A stretch of 12,463 nucleotides of DNA from assembly GCA_002332715.1 (NCBI GenBank), contig DDBE01000192.1:10986-23448 (forward strand). The letters run 5' to 3'. The notes below the pieces were generated by a model. The model was not told the DNA's origin. It searched no databases and saw only the letters and a program-made list of their open reading frames with translations. Position numbers and translations under genes: made by a program. Source of the DNA: Flavobacteriales bacterium UBA2040 (GTDB taxonomy: Bacteria > Bacteroidota > Bacteroidia > Flavobacteriales_D > Crocinitomicaceae). Below, piece after piece: positions 6,470 to 12,463 of the stretch (position 1 is its first letter; the number at the start of each line of letters is the position of its first letter).

Positions 6470-6477
6470 TATCTTTG
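6470..6477 (+). promoter_or_regulatory. -7 element 6 bases before the pyrR ATG
   Basis: TATCTTTG is a perfect TAnnTTTG, separated from the ATG at 6484 by TCCCTG. Transcription from here would start at or within a base or two of the start codon. The TTTG itself forms an in-frame TTG at 6475 that could be mistaken for a start codon. Confidence 0.5.
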
Positions 6478-6483
6478 TCCCTG

Positions 6484-7032
6484 ATGGAAAATCAAGTTAT
6501 CCTCAATGCAAAGCAGGTCGAGTTGACAATCAGCAGACTTTGCCATCAATTGATTGAAAACCACGGCGATTTTTCAGAATCCATTCTCATCGGATTACAA
6601 CCTCGCGGCATCAACGTCGTAACTCGACTCAAAGCTCGTCTCGAAGAAATTCTAGGTAAGGAAGTAAAATGTGGTAATCTAGACATTACTTTTTATCGCG
6701 ACGATTTTAGAAGAAGAGAAAAACCTATCATTCCAAGTACAACGAACATCGATTTTTCAATTGAAAATAAGAAAATAGTCCTAGTGGATGATGTGCTTTT
6801 TACAGGTAGAACAATTCGTTCGGGAATGGAAGCACTATTGGCATTCGGACGTCCGCAACAAGTTGAATTATTGACAATGATAGATCGAAGGTTCAAACGC
6901 CACCTGCCGATTCAAGCCGATTATGTTGGTAAAACGGTGGATACAATGGTTTCAGAACGGGTGTCTGTAGAATGGAAAGAAACAGAAGGAAAGGATAGAG
7001 TACTCTTATTTAATCAGGAAGACAATGGATAA
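6484..7032 (+). CDS. pyrR: PyrR: pyrimidine regulator / uracil phosphoribosyltransferase
   Basis: 182 residues, the family's normal length, from ATG 6484 (an in-frame TTG at 6475 lies within the -7 element and is rejected). Type I phosphoribosyltransferase fold: ILIGLQPRG at 34-42 is the PPi loop region, DITFYRDDFRRR at 67-78 is the PyrR-typical flexible-loop block, KIVLVDDVLFTGRTIRSGM at 97-115 is the PRPP-binding motif with the paired Asp, and VELLTMIDRRFKRHLPI at 127-143 is typical of PyrR. PyrR makes UMP from uracil and PRPP, and in Firmicutes also attenuates pyr mRNA. The ATG of pyrB lies inside the last codons, so pyrR and pyrB overlap by 8 bases. I find no PyrR binding loop or attenuator upstream, so here it may act mainly as a salvage enzyme. 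Confidence 0.94.
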   Translation: MENQVILNAKQVELTISRLCHQLIENHGDFSESILIGLQPRGINVVTRLKARLEEILGKEVKCGNLDITFYRDDFRRREKPIIPSTTNIDFSIENKKIVLVDDVLFTGRTIRSGMEALLAFGRPQQVELLTMIDRRFKRHLPIQADYVGKTVDTMVSERVSVEWKETEGKDRVLLFNQEDNG

Positions 7033-7957
7033 TTTAAGTGTAGAACATTTGATTGGAATTCGGGACTTGACAAAAGCCGATATCGAATTGATTTTCAAAA
7101 CTGCTGATCAGTTTAAAGACGTAATCAACCGACCAATTAAAAAAGTTCCCTCGCTTAGAGATGTTACCATTGCCAATCTTTTTTTTGAAAATTCAACGCG
7201 CACGAGACTTTCCTTCGAATTAGCAGAGAAAAGACTGTCTGCAGATGTAGTAAATTTCAGTGCTTCGAGCAGTTCAGTTTCCAAAGGCGAAACCTTGGTC
7301 GATACCGTAAATAATATCTTGTCCATGAAAGTGGATATGGTAGTCATGCGTCATCCAAACCCAGGAGCAGCGAAATTTCTCTCCGATAGAATTGATGCAA
7401 AAGTGGTCAATGCTGGAGACGGAACACATGAACATCCAACGCAAGCCTTGTTGGATGCATTTACAATCCGTGAGAAATTAGGAACCGTAGAAGGGAAAAA
7501 AGTCGTTATCGTCGGAGATATTCTTCACTCGAGAGTGGCACTGTCAAATATTCTTTGCCTTCAGAAATTAGGAGCAGAAGTGATGGTTTGTGGACCAACA
7601 ACACTCATCCCGAATCATATTGATAAGTTGGGCGTAAAAGTCTCTCATAACCTTCGTCATGCTTTAGAATGGTGTGATGTGGCAAATATGTTACGCATTC
7701 AATTGGAAAGACAAGACATCAAGTATTTCCCTTCACTTCGCGAGTATTCGATGTTGTTCGGATTGAATAAAGAAATTTTAGATTCTTTGTCCAAAGAAAT
7801 TGTGGTGATGCATCCAGGGCCAATTAATCGAGGTGTAGAGATAACAAGCGATGTAGCGGATTCGAAACAGGCTGTTATTCTCCAACAAGTGGAAAATGGA
7901 GTGGCAATTCGAATGGCCGTTATTTATTTATTAGCAGGGAAAATCGAGCGGCAATAA
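7025..7957 (+). CDS. pyrB: Aspartate carbamoyltransferase catalytic subunit
   Basis: Condenses carbamoyl phosphate and aspartate to carbamoylaspartate, the committed step of UMP synthesis; cytoplasmic trimer. 310 residues, full length. The carbamoyl-phosphate site FFENSTRTR at 53-61 (STRT loop) and SSSSVSKGE at 81-89 (with the Lys that reaches over from the next subunit), MRHPNPG at 108-114, the HPTQALLD block at 137-144, the KKVVIVGDILHSRVA segment at 158-172 opening the aspartate domain, and HPGPINRG at 263-270 are all intact. It overlaps pyrR by 8 bases, so translation is coupled. No pyrI regulatory subunit follows, so allosteric CTP control of the enterobacterial type is not encoded next to it. 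Confidence 0.97.
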   Translation: MDNLSVEHLIGIRDLTKADIELIFKTADQFKDVINRPIKKVPSLRDVTIANLFFENSTRTRLSFELAEKRLSADVVNFSASSSSVSKGETLVDTVNNILSMKVDMVVMRHPNPGAAKFLSDRIDAKVVNAGDGTHEHPTQALLDAFTIREKLGTVEGKKVVIVGDILHSRVALSNILCLQKLGAEVMVCGPTTLIPNHIDKLGVKVSHNLRHALEWCDVANMLRIQLERQDIKYFPSLREYSMLFGLNKEILDSLSKEIVVMHPGPINRGVEITSDVADSKQAVILQQVENGVAIRMAVIYLLAGKIERQ

Positions 7958-7965
7958 ATTTTTGT

Positions 7966-7973
7966 TATTTTTG
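7966..7973 (+). promoter_or_regulatory. -7 element for the STAS-rnz pair
   Basis: TATTTTTG fits TAnnTTTG exactly, lies in the 40-base gap after pyrB and 24 bases before the ATG at 7998. It would give a leader of about 18 bases and allow the STAS and RNase Z genes to be expressed apart from pyrRB. Confidence 0.4.
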
Positions 7974-7997
7974 ATTAAATCTAAACGAACACACAGA

Positions 7998-8339
7998 ATG
8001 AATTTCGAAACCAAATTAGAGCAATACGGTGCAACCTTAATTTCAAACGTAGATCGATTGAACGCACAAAATGCTTCAGAACTCAAGGCTGAGTTGGTTT
8101 TGTTGAACAATAAAGGCATCAACAATATCATCGTTGATTTGTCTGAAACGAAATACTGTGATTCTTCAGGATTAAGTGCTCTTCTTATGGGTAACCGTCT
8201 GTGCAAAGATACGAGCGGAAAGTTTATTCTTTGCGGACTTCAGGACAATGTCATGAAAATGATCAAAATTGCTCAATTGGATAAAGTATTGTTGTTCGAA
8301 GAAAATCATACGGCGGCAATTTCTACGATTAAAGCGTGA
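7998..8339 (+). CDS. STAS-domain protein (anti-sigma factor antagonist-like)
   Basis: 113 residues from ATG 7998; an upstream in-frame TTG (7962) gives 12 residues of non-family sequence and is rejected. The whole protein is a single STAS domain like SpoIIAA/RsbV: ISNVDRLNAQNASELKAEL at about 15-33, VDLSETKYCDSSGLSALL at 46-63, and FILCGLQDNVMKMIKIAQLD at 76-95. The CDSSGL motif carries the usual phosphorylatable serine (Ser56). Classical members bind an anti-sigma kinase when unphosphorylated; no kinase, phosphatase or sigma factor is encoded nearby, so the partner is unknown. Its TGA overlaps the GTG start of RNase Z (GTGA), a tight coupling of two seemingly unrelated functions. Confidence 0.9.
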   Translation: MNFETKLEQYGATLISNVDRLNAQNASELKAELVLLNNKGINNIIVDLSETKYCDSSGLSALLMGNRLCKDTSGKFILCGLQDNVMKMIKIAQLDKVLLFEENHTAAISTIKA

Positions 8340-9247
8340 GTTTCTATGTTCAGTTTTTAGGAACTGGAAGTGCATTACCAACGGCACGACAACACCCAAC
8401 TTCTCAATATATTTTTTGCCAGAATCGCCATTTTTTAATGGACTGTGGCGAAGCTACGCAGATTCAATTGCGGATTCGGAAAGTGAAAATCCAAAAGTTG
8501 GATGCCATTTTCATTTCTCATCTTCATGGCGATCATTATTTCGGCTTGGTCGGACTACTTAGTTCCATGCACTTACTCGGGAGAAAAAAAGCCATTACCA
8601 TTTACGCGCCCGAATTATTAGAAAAAATTGTTCGCCTTCAACTTGAATTAGCTGGTGCTCGATTGGCGTACGATGTAATTTTTCAGCACATTGCAGATGA
8701 TTTTGAAGGAGTCGTTTTTGAAGACAACGTGATCGAAGTTTCGACTTTCAAACTAAAACATAAAATTCCAACCCATGGATTTGTCTTTTGTGAAAAGGAG
8801 AAAGAACGTTCTCTTTTGGCCGAAAAATTCAAGGCGAGTGGACTCAGTATTCGGCAAATTCCCGATTTAAAAAGTGGAAAGGATGTGGTGGATGAAAAAG
8901 GGGAGACACACTCTTTCAAGAAATATACGCGAAAACCAAAGCCGTCTTCTTCCTATGCATTTTGTTCGGACACGGCGTATTCCAAAAACACAATTAAATG
9001 GATCAAAGGTGTAGACGTTTTGTACCACGAAGCGACATTCACCAAAAAGGACAAAGAACGTTCGGTTCAAACTAAACATAGCACAGCAGCAGAAGCTGCG
9101 AAAGTAGCTAAAGAAGCTGAAGTGGGTAAATTGTACTTTGGTCATCTTAGCGCTCGGTATGATAATGCTAATCAGCATTTAGTGGAGGCAAGATCTATTT
9201 TTCCGGAGAGTTATGAGGCGGTTGAAGGGGAAGTTGTGAAACTTTGA
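8336..9247 (+). CDS. rnz: Ribonuclease Z (tRNA 3'-end endonuclease)
   Basis: Metallo-beta-lactamase-fold endonuclease that cuts the 3' trailer from pre-tRNAs. 303 residues, the normal short-form length. LGTGSALPT at 8-16 is the N-terminal signature; HLHGDH at 62-67 supplies zinc ligands H62, H64, D66 and H67; further ligands are H142 in LKHKIPTHG, D212 in FCSDTAYS and H270 in FGHLSARY. The insert at about 152-200 matches the flexible exosite arm region. The start must be GTG 8336, because an in-frame TAA sits at 8330-8332 and the next ATG would remove the LGTGSALPT block. The GTG overlaps the STAS gene's stop codon (GTGA), so translation is likely coupled. Confidence 0.96.
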   Translation: MSFYVQFLGTGSALPTARQHPTSQYIFCQNRHFLMDCGEATQIQLRIRKVKIQKLDAIFISHLHGDHYFGLVGLLSSMHLLGRKKAITIYAPELLEKIVRLQLELAGARLAYDVIFQHIADDFEGVVFEDNVIEVSTFKLKHKIPTHGFVFCEKEKERSLLAEKFKASGLSIRQIPDLKSGKDVVDEKGETHSFKKYTRKPKPSSSYAFCSDTAYSKNTIKWIKGVDVLYHEATFTKKDKERSVQTKHSTAAEAAKVAKEAEVGKLYFGHLSARYDNANQHLVEARSIFPESYEAVEGEVVKL

Positions 9248-9275
9248 CCATTGACTACTGACCAATAAGGTTGAC
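9244..9275 (+). repeat. Heptamer repeat nTGACnA after rnz
   Basis: Three head-to-tail heptamers TTGACCA, TTGACTA, CTGACCA (9244-9264) and a further TTGAC at 9271-9275. The first unit includes the rnz stop codon. Same core (TTGAC) and same period as the reverse-oriented series at 4455-4488. Confidence 0.6.
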
Positions 9276-9294
9276 AAAGAGAAAAAATCAACAT

Positions 9295-9325
9295 AAAAAA
9301 AACCCTCGACCTTGCGATCGAGAGT
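9295..9325 (-). terminator. Intrinsic terminator of the thrS-infC-rpmI-rplT operon
   Basis: On the minus strand, an 8-bp stem ACTCTCGA/TCGAGGGT (one G-U pair) around an 8-base loop is followed directly by a run of eight T (the A-run at 9295-9302, its last base shared with the stem). It starts 24 bases past the rplT stop. On the plus strand there is no T-tract, so it serves only the minus-strand operon. Confidence 0.85.
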
Positions 9326-9348
9326 TCTATTATAGTGCTTGCTTTGAT

Positions 9349-9696
9349 TTATTTCTTAACAGCGTCAACAACAGCTTTGAACGCCTCAGGATTGTTCATA
9401 GCTAAATCAGCTAGAACTTTTCTGTTTAATTCAATACCACTTTTGTTAACAGCTCCCATGAACTGAGAATAGCTCATTCCGTGCAAACGTGCACCAGCGT
9501 TAATACGCACAATCCACAATGAACGGAAGTTTCTTTTCTTTTGCTTACGTCCTTCGTAAGCGTACAACATACCTTTCTCAACTGCATTTTTTGCAACGGT
9601 CCAGACATTTTTTCTTCGACCAAAGTATCCTTTGGCCATCTTCATGATACCTTTTCTCTTGGCTCTTGAAGCTACGTGATTTACCGATCTTGGCAT
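9349..9696 (-). CDS. rplT: 50S ribosomal protein L20
   Basis: 115 residues, full length. [30 protein letters not shown] at 1-30 is the basic extended tail that threads into 23S r[26 protein letters not shown] at 58-80 and [13 protein letters not shown] at 90-102 are the signature blocks of the globular part. L20 is needed for early 50S assembly, and in E. coli it represses translation of its own operon by binding near rpmI. Here it is the last gene of the operon, 100 bases after rpmI, and is followed by the terminator. The spacer 9697-9796 contains small palindromes (CCAGCTGG, GTTAAC, GTAC-n3-GTAC) but no promoter that I can support. Confidence 0.98.
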   Translation of the reverse strand: MPRSVNHVASRAKRKGIMKMAKGYFGRRKNVWTVAKNAVEKGMLYAYEGRKQKKRNFRSLWIVRINAGARLHGMSYSQFMGAVNKSGIELNRKVLADLAMNNPEAFKAVVDAVKK

Positions 9697-9796
9697 AATT
9701 TTGTGTTTTTTTAGTAAGAAGTGCAGCGCTATTCCAGCTGGCTTTGTACTCGGTACTTGGTTAACGTTCCTAATTTAATAACTCGACTCTATCGAA

Positions 9797-9994
9797 TTAT
9801 TTCATACATAATTGCTGCTTGATATTTGCTTCGTCAGATTTGTGAACCAAACCAGATTGCGTCAAATTTCTTTTCTGCTTTTTTGTTTTCTTAGTCAAGA
9901 TGTGACTTTTGAAAGCATGCTTTCTCTTAATCTTTCCTGAACCAGTTACTTTGAATCTCTTCTTAGCACTGGATTTTGTCTTCATTTTTGGCAT
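9797..9994 (-). CDS. rpmI: 50S ribosomal protein L35
   Basis: 65 residues, full length. [20 protein letters not shown] is the highly conserved start, followed by [24 protein letters not shown] and an ending [10 protein letters not shown], which is typical of Bacteroidota L35. Very basic, binds 23S rRNA. It sits between infC and rplT as in most bacteria. The 111-base gap before it (9995-10105) holds a long imperfect hairpin of heptamer units, which is unusual for this tightly packed operon. Confidence 0.98.
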   Translation of the reverse strand: MPKMKTKSSAKKRFKVTGSGKIKRKHAFKSHILTKKTKKQKRNLTQSGLVHKSDEANIKQQLCMK

Positions 9995-10037
9995 TTTCTC
10001 TTTCTTTAATTAAAGTTGAGCACTATATTCTTCTCGA

Positions 10038-10102
10038 GATTACTGATTGCTGATTCTGGATTTCTTCAATCCGTTAACCAGCAATCCGCTAATCTGTAAT
10101 CC
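10038..10102. repeat. Imperfect hairpin built of heptamers between infC and rpmI
   Basis: Left arm on the plus strand is four heptamers: GATTACT, GATTGCT, GATTCTG, GATTTCT (10038-10065). The right arm is a reverse-complement-like series AATCCGT, TAACCAG, CAATCCG, CTAATCT, GTAATCC (10068-10102). GGATT/AATCC closes a five-base loop, and longer pairing runs through GATTGCTG against CAGCAATC out to GATTA/TAATC at the base. It starts 3 bases after the infC stop codon and lies in the transcribed spacer. Confidence 0.65.
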
Positions 10103-10105
10103 TTT

Positions 10106-10654
10106 TTATTTGTTCTTCTTAGGGTTGATCAATATGATCATTCGCTTTCCTTCCAATTTTGGCATTTGTTCAACTGTACCTAAGTCAGCCAACTCCTGTG
10201 CGAAACGCAAAAGCAAAATCTCACCACGATCTTTAAAAACAATCGTTCTTCCTCGGAAGAAAACGAAAGCTTTCAATTTATTTCCTTCTTCCAAAAACTT
10301 TCTAGCGTGAGCCAGTTTGAAATTGAAATCATGATCGTCTGTATTCGGACCAAATCGAATTTCCTTAAGTACTATCTTGCTTTGTTTCGCTTTCAACTCT
10401 TTCTGCTTACGCTTCTGGTTGTACAAAAACTTTTTATAGTCCATGATCTTCGCCACGGGAGGATTCGCTTTTGGCGAAATTTCCACTAAATCTAAGTCTT
10501 GCCCATCAGCCAATGCCAACGCATCAGATGTTTTCATTACTCTAGGCTCTTCGCCTTCGAATACAACTCGAACTTCGGGAGAGTTAATTCGCCCGTTGAT
10601 TTTGTGTAATTCTTCTTCCTGTCTTTTAAAAGGTTTTCTTTGCGGTCTTCTCAT
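10106..10654 (-). CDS. infC: Translation initiation factor IF-3
   Basis: 182 residues. After a basic tail (MRRPQRKPFKRQEEE), the N-terminal domain runs from HKINGRI through ALALADGQDLDLVEISPKANPPVAKIMDYKKFLY at about 45-78, the classic IF-3 block; a lysine-rich linker (QKRKQKELKAKQ) leads to the C-terminal domain KEIRFGPNTDDHDFNFKLAHARKFL at about 97-121 and KAFVFFRGR, ending in EQMPKLEGKRMIILINPKK. IF-3 keeps subunits apart and checks the initiator tRNA. It starts with ATG, not the rare AUU that allows autoregulation in E. coli; no family-like sequence is lost by that choice. It lies 8 bases after thrS. Confidence 0.97.
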   Translation of the reverse strand: MRRPQRKPFKRQEEELHKINGRINSPEVRVVFEGEEPRVMKTSDALALADGQDLDLVEISPKANPPVAKIMDYKKFLYNQKRKQKELKAKQSKIVLKEIRFGPNTDDHDFNFKLAHARKFLEEGNKLKAFVFFRGRTIVFKDRGEILLLRFAQELADLGTVEQMPKLEGKRMIILINPKKNK

Positions 10655-10662
10655 TAAAGTAC

Positions 10663-12463
10663 TTAAGCATTCGTTGTTAATTCAACTTCAATCGTTTCCA
10701 ATACCAAATCAGCAAATGCTTTAATGGACATTGATCCTTGATCTCCTTCTAGTCTTTGGCGAACTGCAACCTCTTGATTATCAGTTTCTTTTTCTCCAAC
10801 CACAAGCATGAACGGAATTTTGTTCAACTCTGACTCCCTAATTTTTTTACCTATTTTTTCATTTCGATCGTCAACGAAGCCGCGAATATCGTAATTTTTT
10901 AGCAATTCTAAAACTTTTTCTGCGTACTCGTTGTATTTTTCAGAGATAGGTAAAATGGCAAATTGGTCAGTTGCCAACCAAAGCGGAAAGTCACCAGCAC
11001 AGTGCTCTAACAACAAAGCCACAAATCTTTCCATCGAACCGAAAGGTGCTCGGTGAATCATAACCGGACGATGTTTCGCATTATCCGAACCAACATACTC
11101 CAATTCGAAACGTTCGGGAAGGTTGTAATCCACCTGAATTGTTCCCAATTGCCAGTTTCTTCCCAATGCGTCCTCTACCATGAAATCTAGCTTTGGACCG
11201 TAAAATGCTGCTTCGCCATATTCGACAACGGTGTCTAAACCTTTTTCCGCAGATGCTTCAATAATTGCGTTTTCTGCTTTTTCCCAGTTTTCGTCCGAAC
11301 CGATGTATTTTTCTCGTTCTTCTTTATCGCGCAATGAAATTTGAGCCTTGAATTTCTCAAACTTCAATGTTTTGAAAATATAAAGCACTAAATCAATTAC
11401 CTTCTTGAATTCATCTTTTACCTGATCTTGTGTACAGAAAATATGCGCATCATCTTGTGTAAATCCACGAACTCTTGTCAAACCGTGTAGTTCACCACTT
11501 TGCTCGTAACGATAAACAGTACCAAATTCTGCAAAACGGATAGGCAAATCTTTGTATGAACGTGGACGAGCCTTATAAATCTCACAGTGATGTGGGCAAT
11601 TCATCGGTTTCAACAAAAACTCTTCTCCTTCGTCAGGTGTGTTTATAGGCTGAAAACTGTCTGCTCCATATTTAGCATAATGACCAGAAGTCACATACAA
11701 TTCTTTGCTTCCGATATGTGGTGTGATTACTTGATCGTAACCTCCTTTTTTCTGAGCTTTTTTCAAGAAATTTTCCAAACGCTCGCGCAAAGCAGCACCT
11801 TTTGGCATCCACAAAGGCAAACCTTGACCAACTCTTTGCGAGAAATGGAACAAATCCAGTTCTTTCCCTAATTTTCTATGATCACGTTTTTTCGCTTCTT
11901 CAACAAGCTCCAAATATTCTGTCAATTCACTCGCTTTTGGGAAGGTAATTCCATAAATACGCGTCAATTGCTTGTTCTTTTCATCTCCACGCCAGTATGC
12001 ACCTGCAATTGCGGTCAATTTAACAGCTTTGATCACTCCTGTGTTTGGAATGTGAGGTCCACGACACAAATCAGTAAAATTTCCTTGGGTGTAGAAAGTG
12101 ATTTTTCCATCTTCTAAACCGTCAATCAAATCTAGTTTGTATGGATCTTGTTTGTCCGTAAAATATTTAATGGCATCTGCTTTTGAGACCAACTTTCTTT
12201 CAAAAGTCAATTTCTGCTTTGCCAACTCCTTCATTTTTTGTTCGATTTTCGGCAAATCATTCTCCGAAATGGACTGATCCATGAAGTCAACGTCGTAATA
12301 GAAACCGTTCTTTACGGGTGGGCCAATCGCCAATTTCACGCCAGGATAGAACGACTCAATTGCTTCAGCCATCAAGTGAGCCGATGAGTGCCACATCGTC
12401 GATTTTCCTTCCTCGTCATTCCAGGTCAATAAGCTCAAGGTCGAGTCAATTGCAATCGGCATA
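10663..12463 (-). CDS. thrS: Threonyl-tRNA synthetase, N-terminus cut by the window edge
   Basis: Charges tRNA-Thr and edits Ser-tRNA-Thr. About 599 residues are visible; the Met at 12460-12462 is internal, since family alignment puts it about 50 residues into the TGS domain (next residues [13 protein letters not shown] match its end), so the true start is beyond the window. Counting from that Met: the editing domain has HSSAH at 25-29 and DLCRGPH at 131-137; the catalytic core has class II motif 2 ([17 protein letters not shown], 318-334) and motif 3 ([11 protein letters not shown], 470-480); zinc ligands are C289 in MNCPHHC, H340 in DDAHIFC and H470. The anticodon-binding domain follows from about 500 ([25 protein letters not shown]). 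All key residues are present. It leads the thrS-infC-rpmI-rplT operon, 8 bases before infC. Confidence 0.97.
   Translation of the reverse strand, partial: MPIAIDSTLSLLTWNDEEGKSTMWHSSAHLMAEAIESFYPGVKLAIGPPVKNGFYYDVDFMDQSISENDLPKIEQKMKELAKQKLTFERKLVSKADAIKYFTDKQDPYKLDLIDGLEDGKITFYTQGNFTDLCRGPHIPNTGVIKAVKLTAIAGAYWRGDEKNKQLTRIYGITFPKASELTEYLELVEEAKKRDHRKLGKELDLFHFSQRVGQGLPLWMPKGAALRERLENFLKKAQKKGGYDQVITPHIGSKELYVTSGHYAKYGADSFQPINTPDEGEEFLLKPMNCPHHCEIYKARPRSYKDLPIRFAEFGTVYRYEQSGELHGLTRVRGFTQDDAHIFCTQDQVKDEFKKVIDLVLYIFKTLKFEKFKAQISLRDKEEREKYIGSDENWEKAENAIIEASAEKGLDTVVEYGEAAFYGPKLDFMVEDALGRNWQLGTIQVDYNLPERFELEYVGSDNAKHRPVMIHRAPFGSMERFVALLLEHCAGDFPLWLATDQFAILPISEKYNEYAEKVLELLKNYDIRGFVDDRNEKIGKKIRESELNKIPFMLVVGEKETDNQEVAVRQRLEGDQGSMSIKAFADLVLETIEVELTTNA

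Noticed and set aside
6475..6483. TTG start for pyrR three codons upstream
   Set aside because: The TTG is part of the perfect -7 element; the ATG at 6484 gives the usual PyrR N-terminus.
9734..9741. CCAGCTGG palindrome in the rpmI-rplT spacer as an L20 site
   Set aside because: A single 8-base palindrome is not enough; no extended structure resembling the known L20 target could be shown by eye.

Overview
The window looks like a chromosomal segment from a member of the Bacteroidota, most likely Flavobacteriales (possibly Crocinitomicaceae/Fluviicola-like; the family is inference). The DNA is AT-rich, ribosome binding sites are nearly absent, and upstream regions carry the Bacteroidota -7 element TAnnTTTG. 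Several proteins also read as typical of the phylum: small outer-membrane barrels, a HGG-type phosphodiesterase lipoprotein, and a YciH/SUI1 protein. I see no phage, insertion sequence, CRISPR array, tRNA or rRNA.

Layout. 47-949 (+) is a histone-deacetylase-family hydrolase, which ends base-to-base against a two-TM YcxB-like protein on the minus strand (950-1480). 1598-2275 (+) is an outer-membrane beta-barrel. On the minus strand, 2874-4082 is a retropepsin-like protease fused to a RimK-like ATP-grasp domain, followed by a helical protein of unknown function (2278-2751). A GTG-started 49-residue cysteine- and lysine-rich protein with its own promoter lies at 4273-4422 (+). 4520-6186 (+) holds a small barrel protein, an overlapping glycerophosphodiesterase-like lipoprotein, and a SUI1/YciH translation factor. 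After a 297-base gap with inverted repeats come pyrR-pyrB (overlapping by 8 bases) and then a STAS-domain protein whose stop codon overlaps the GTG start of RNase Z (ending at 9247). The minus strand from 12463 down to 9349 is the classical thrS-infC-rpmI-rplT translation operon, closed by a clear intrinsic terminator at 9295-9325. thrS lacks its N-terminus at the window edge.

Most genes are housekeeping: pyrimidine synthesis and salvage, tRNA 3'-end processing, threonyl-tRNA charging, initiation factor, and 50S proteins. The more unusual items are these. (1) The RimK-like half of the 2874-4082 fusion appears to have lost the ATP-binding middle of the domain and its metal ligands, while the protease motif is intact. 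(2) The tiny Cys-rich protein is unannotatable by length alone but well supported by promoter and composition. (3) Perfect -7 elements repeatedly sit only 4-6 bases before an ATG, which predicts leaderless mRNAs, including pyrR, so there would be no leader for classical PyrR attenuation. (4) Heptamer-period repeats sit at three intergenic sites.
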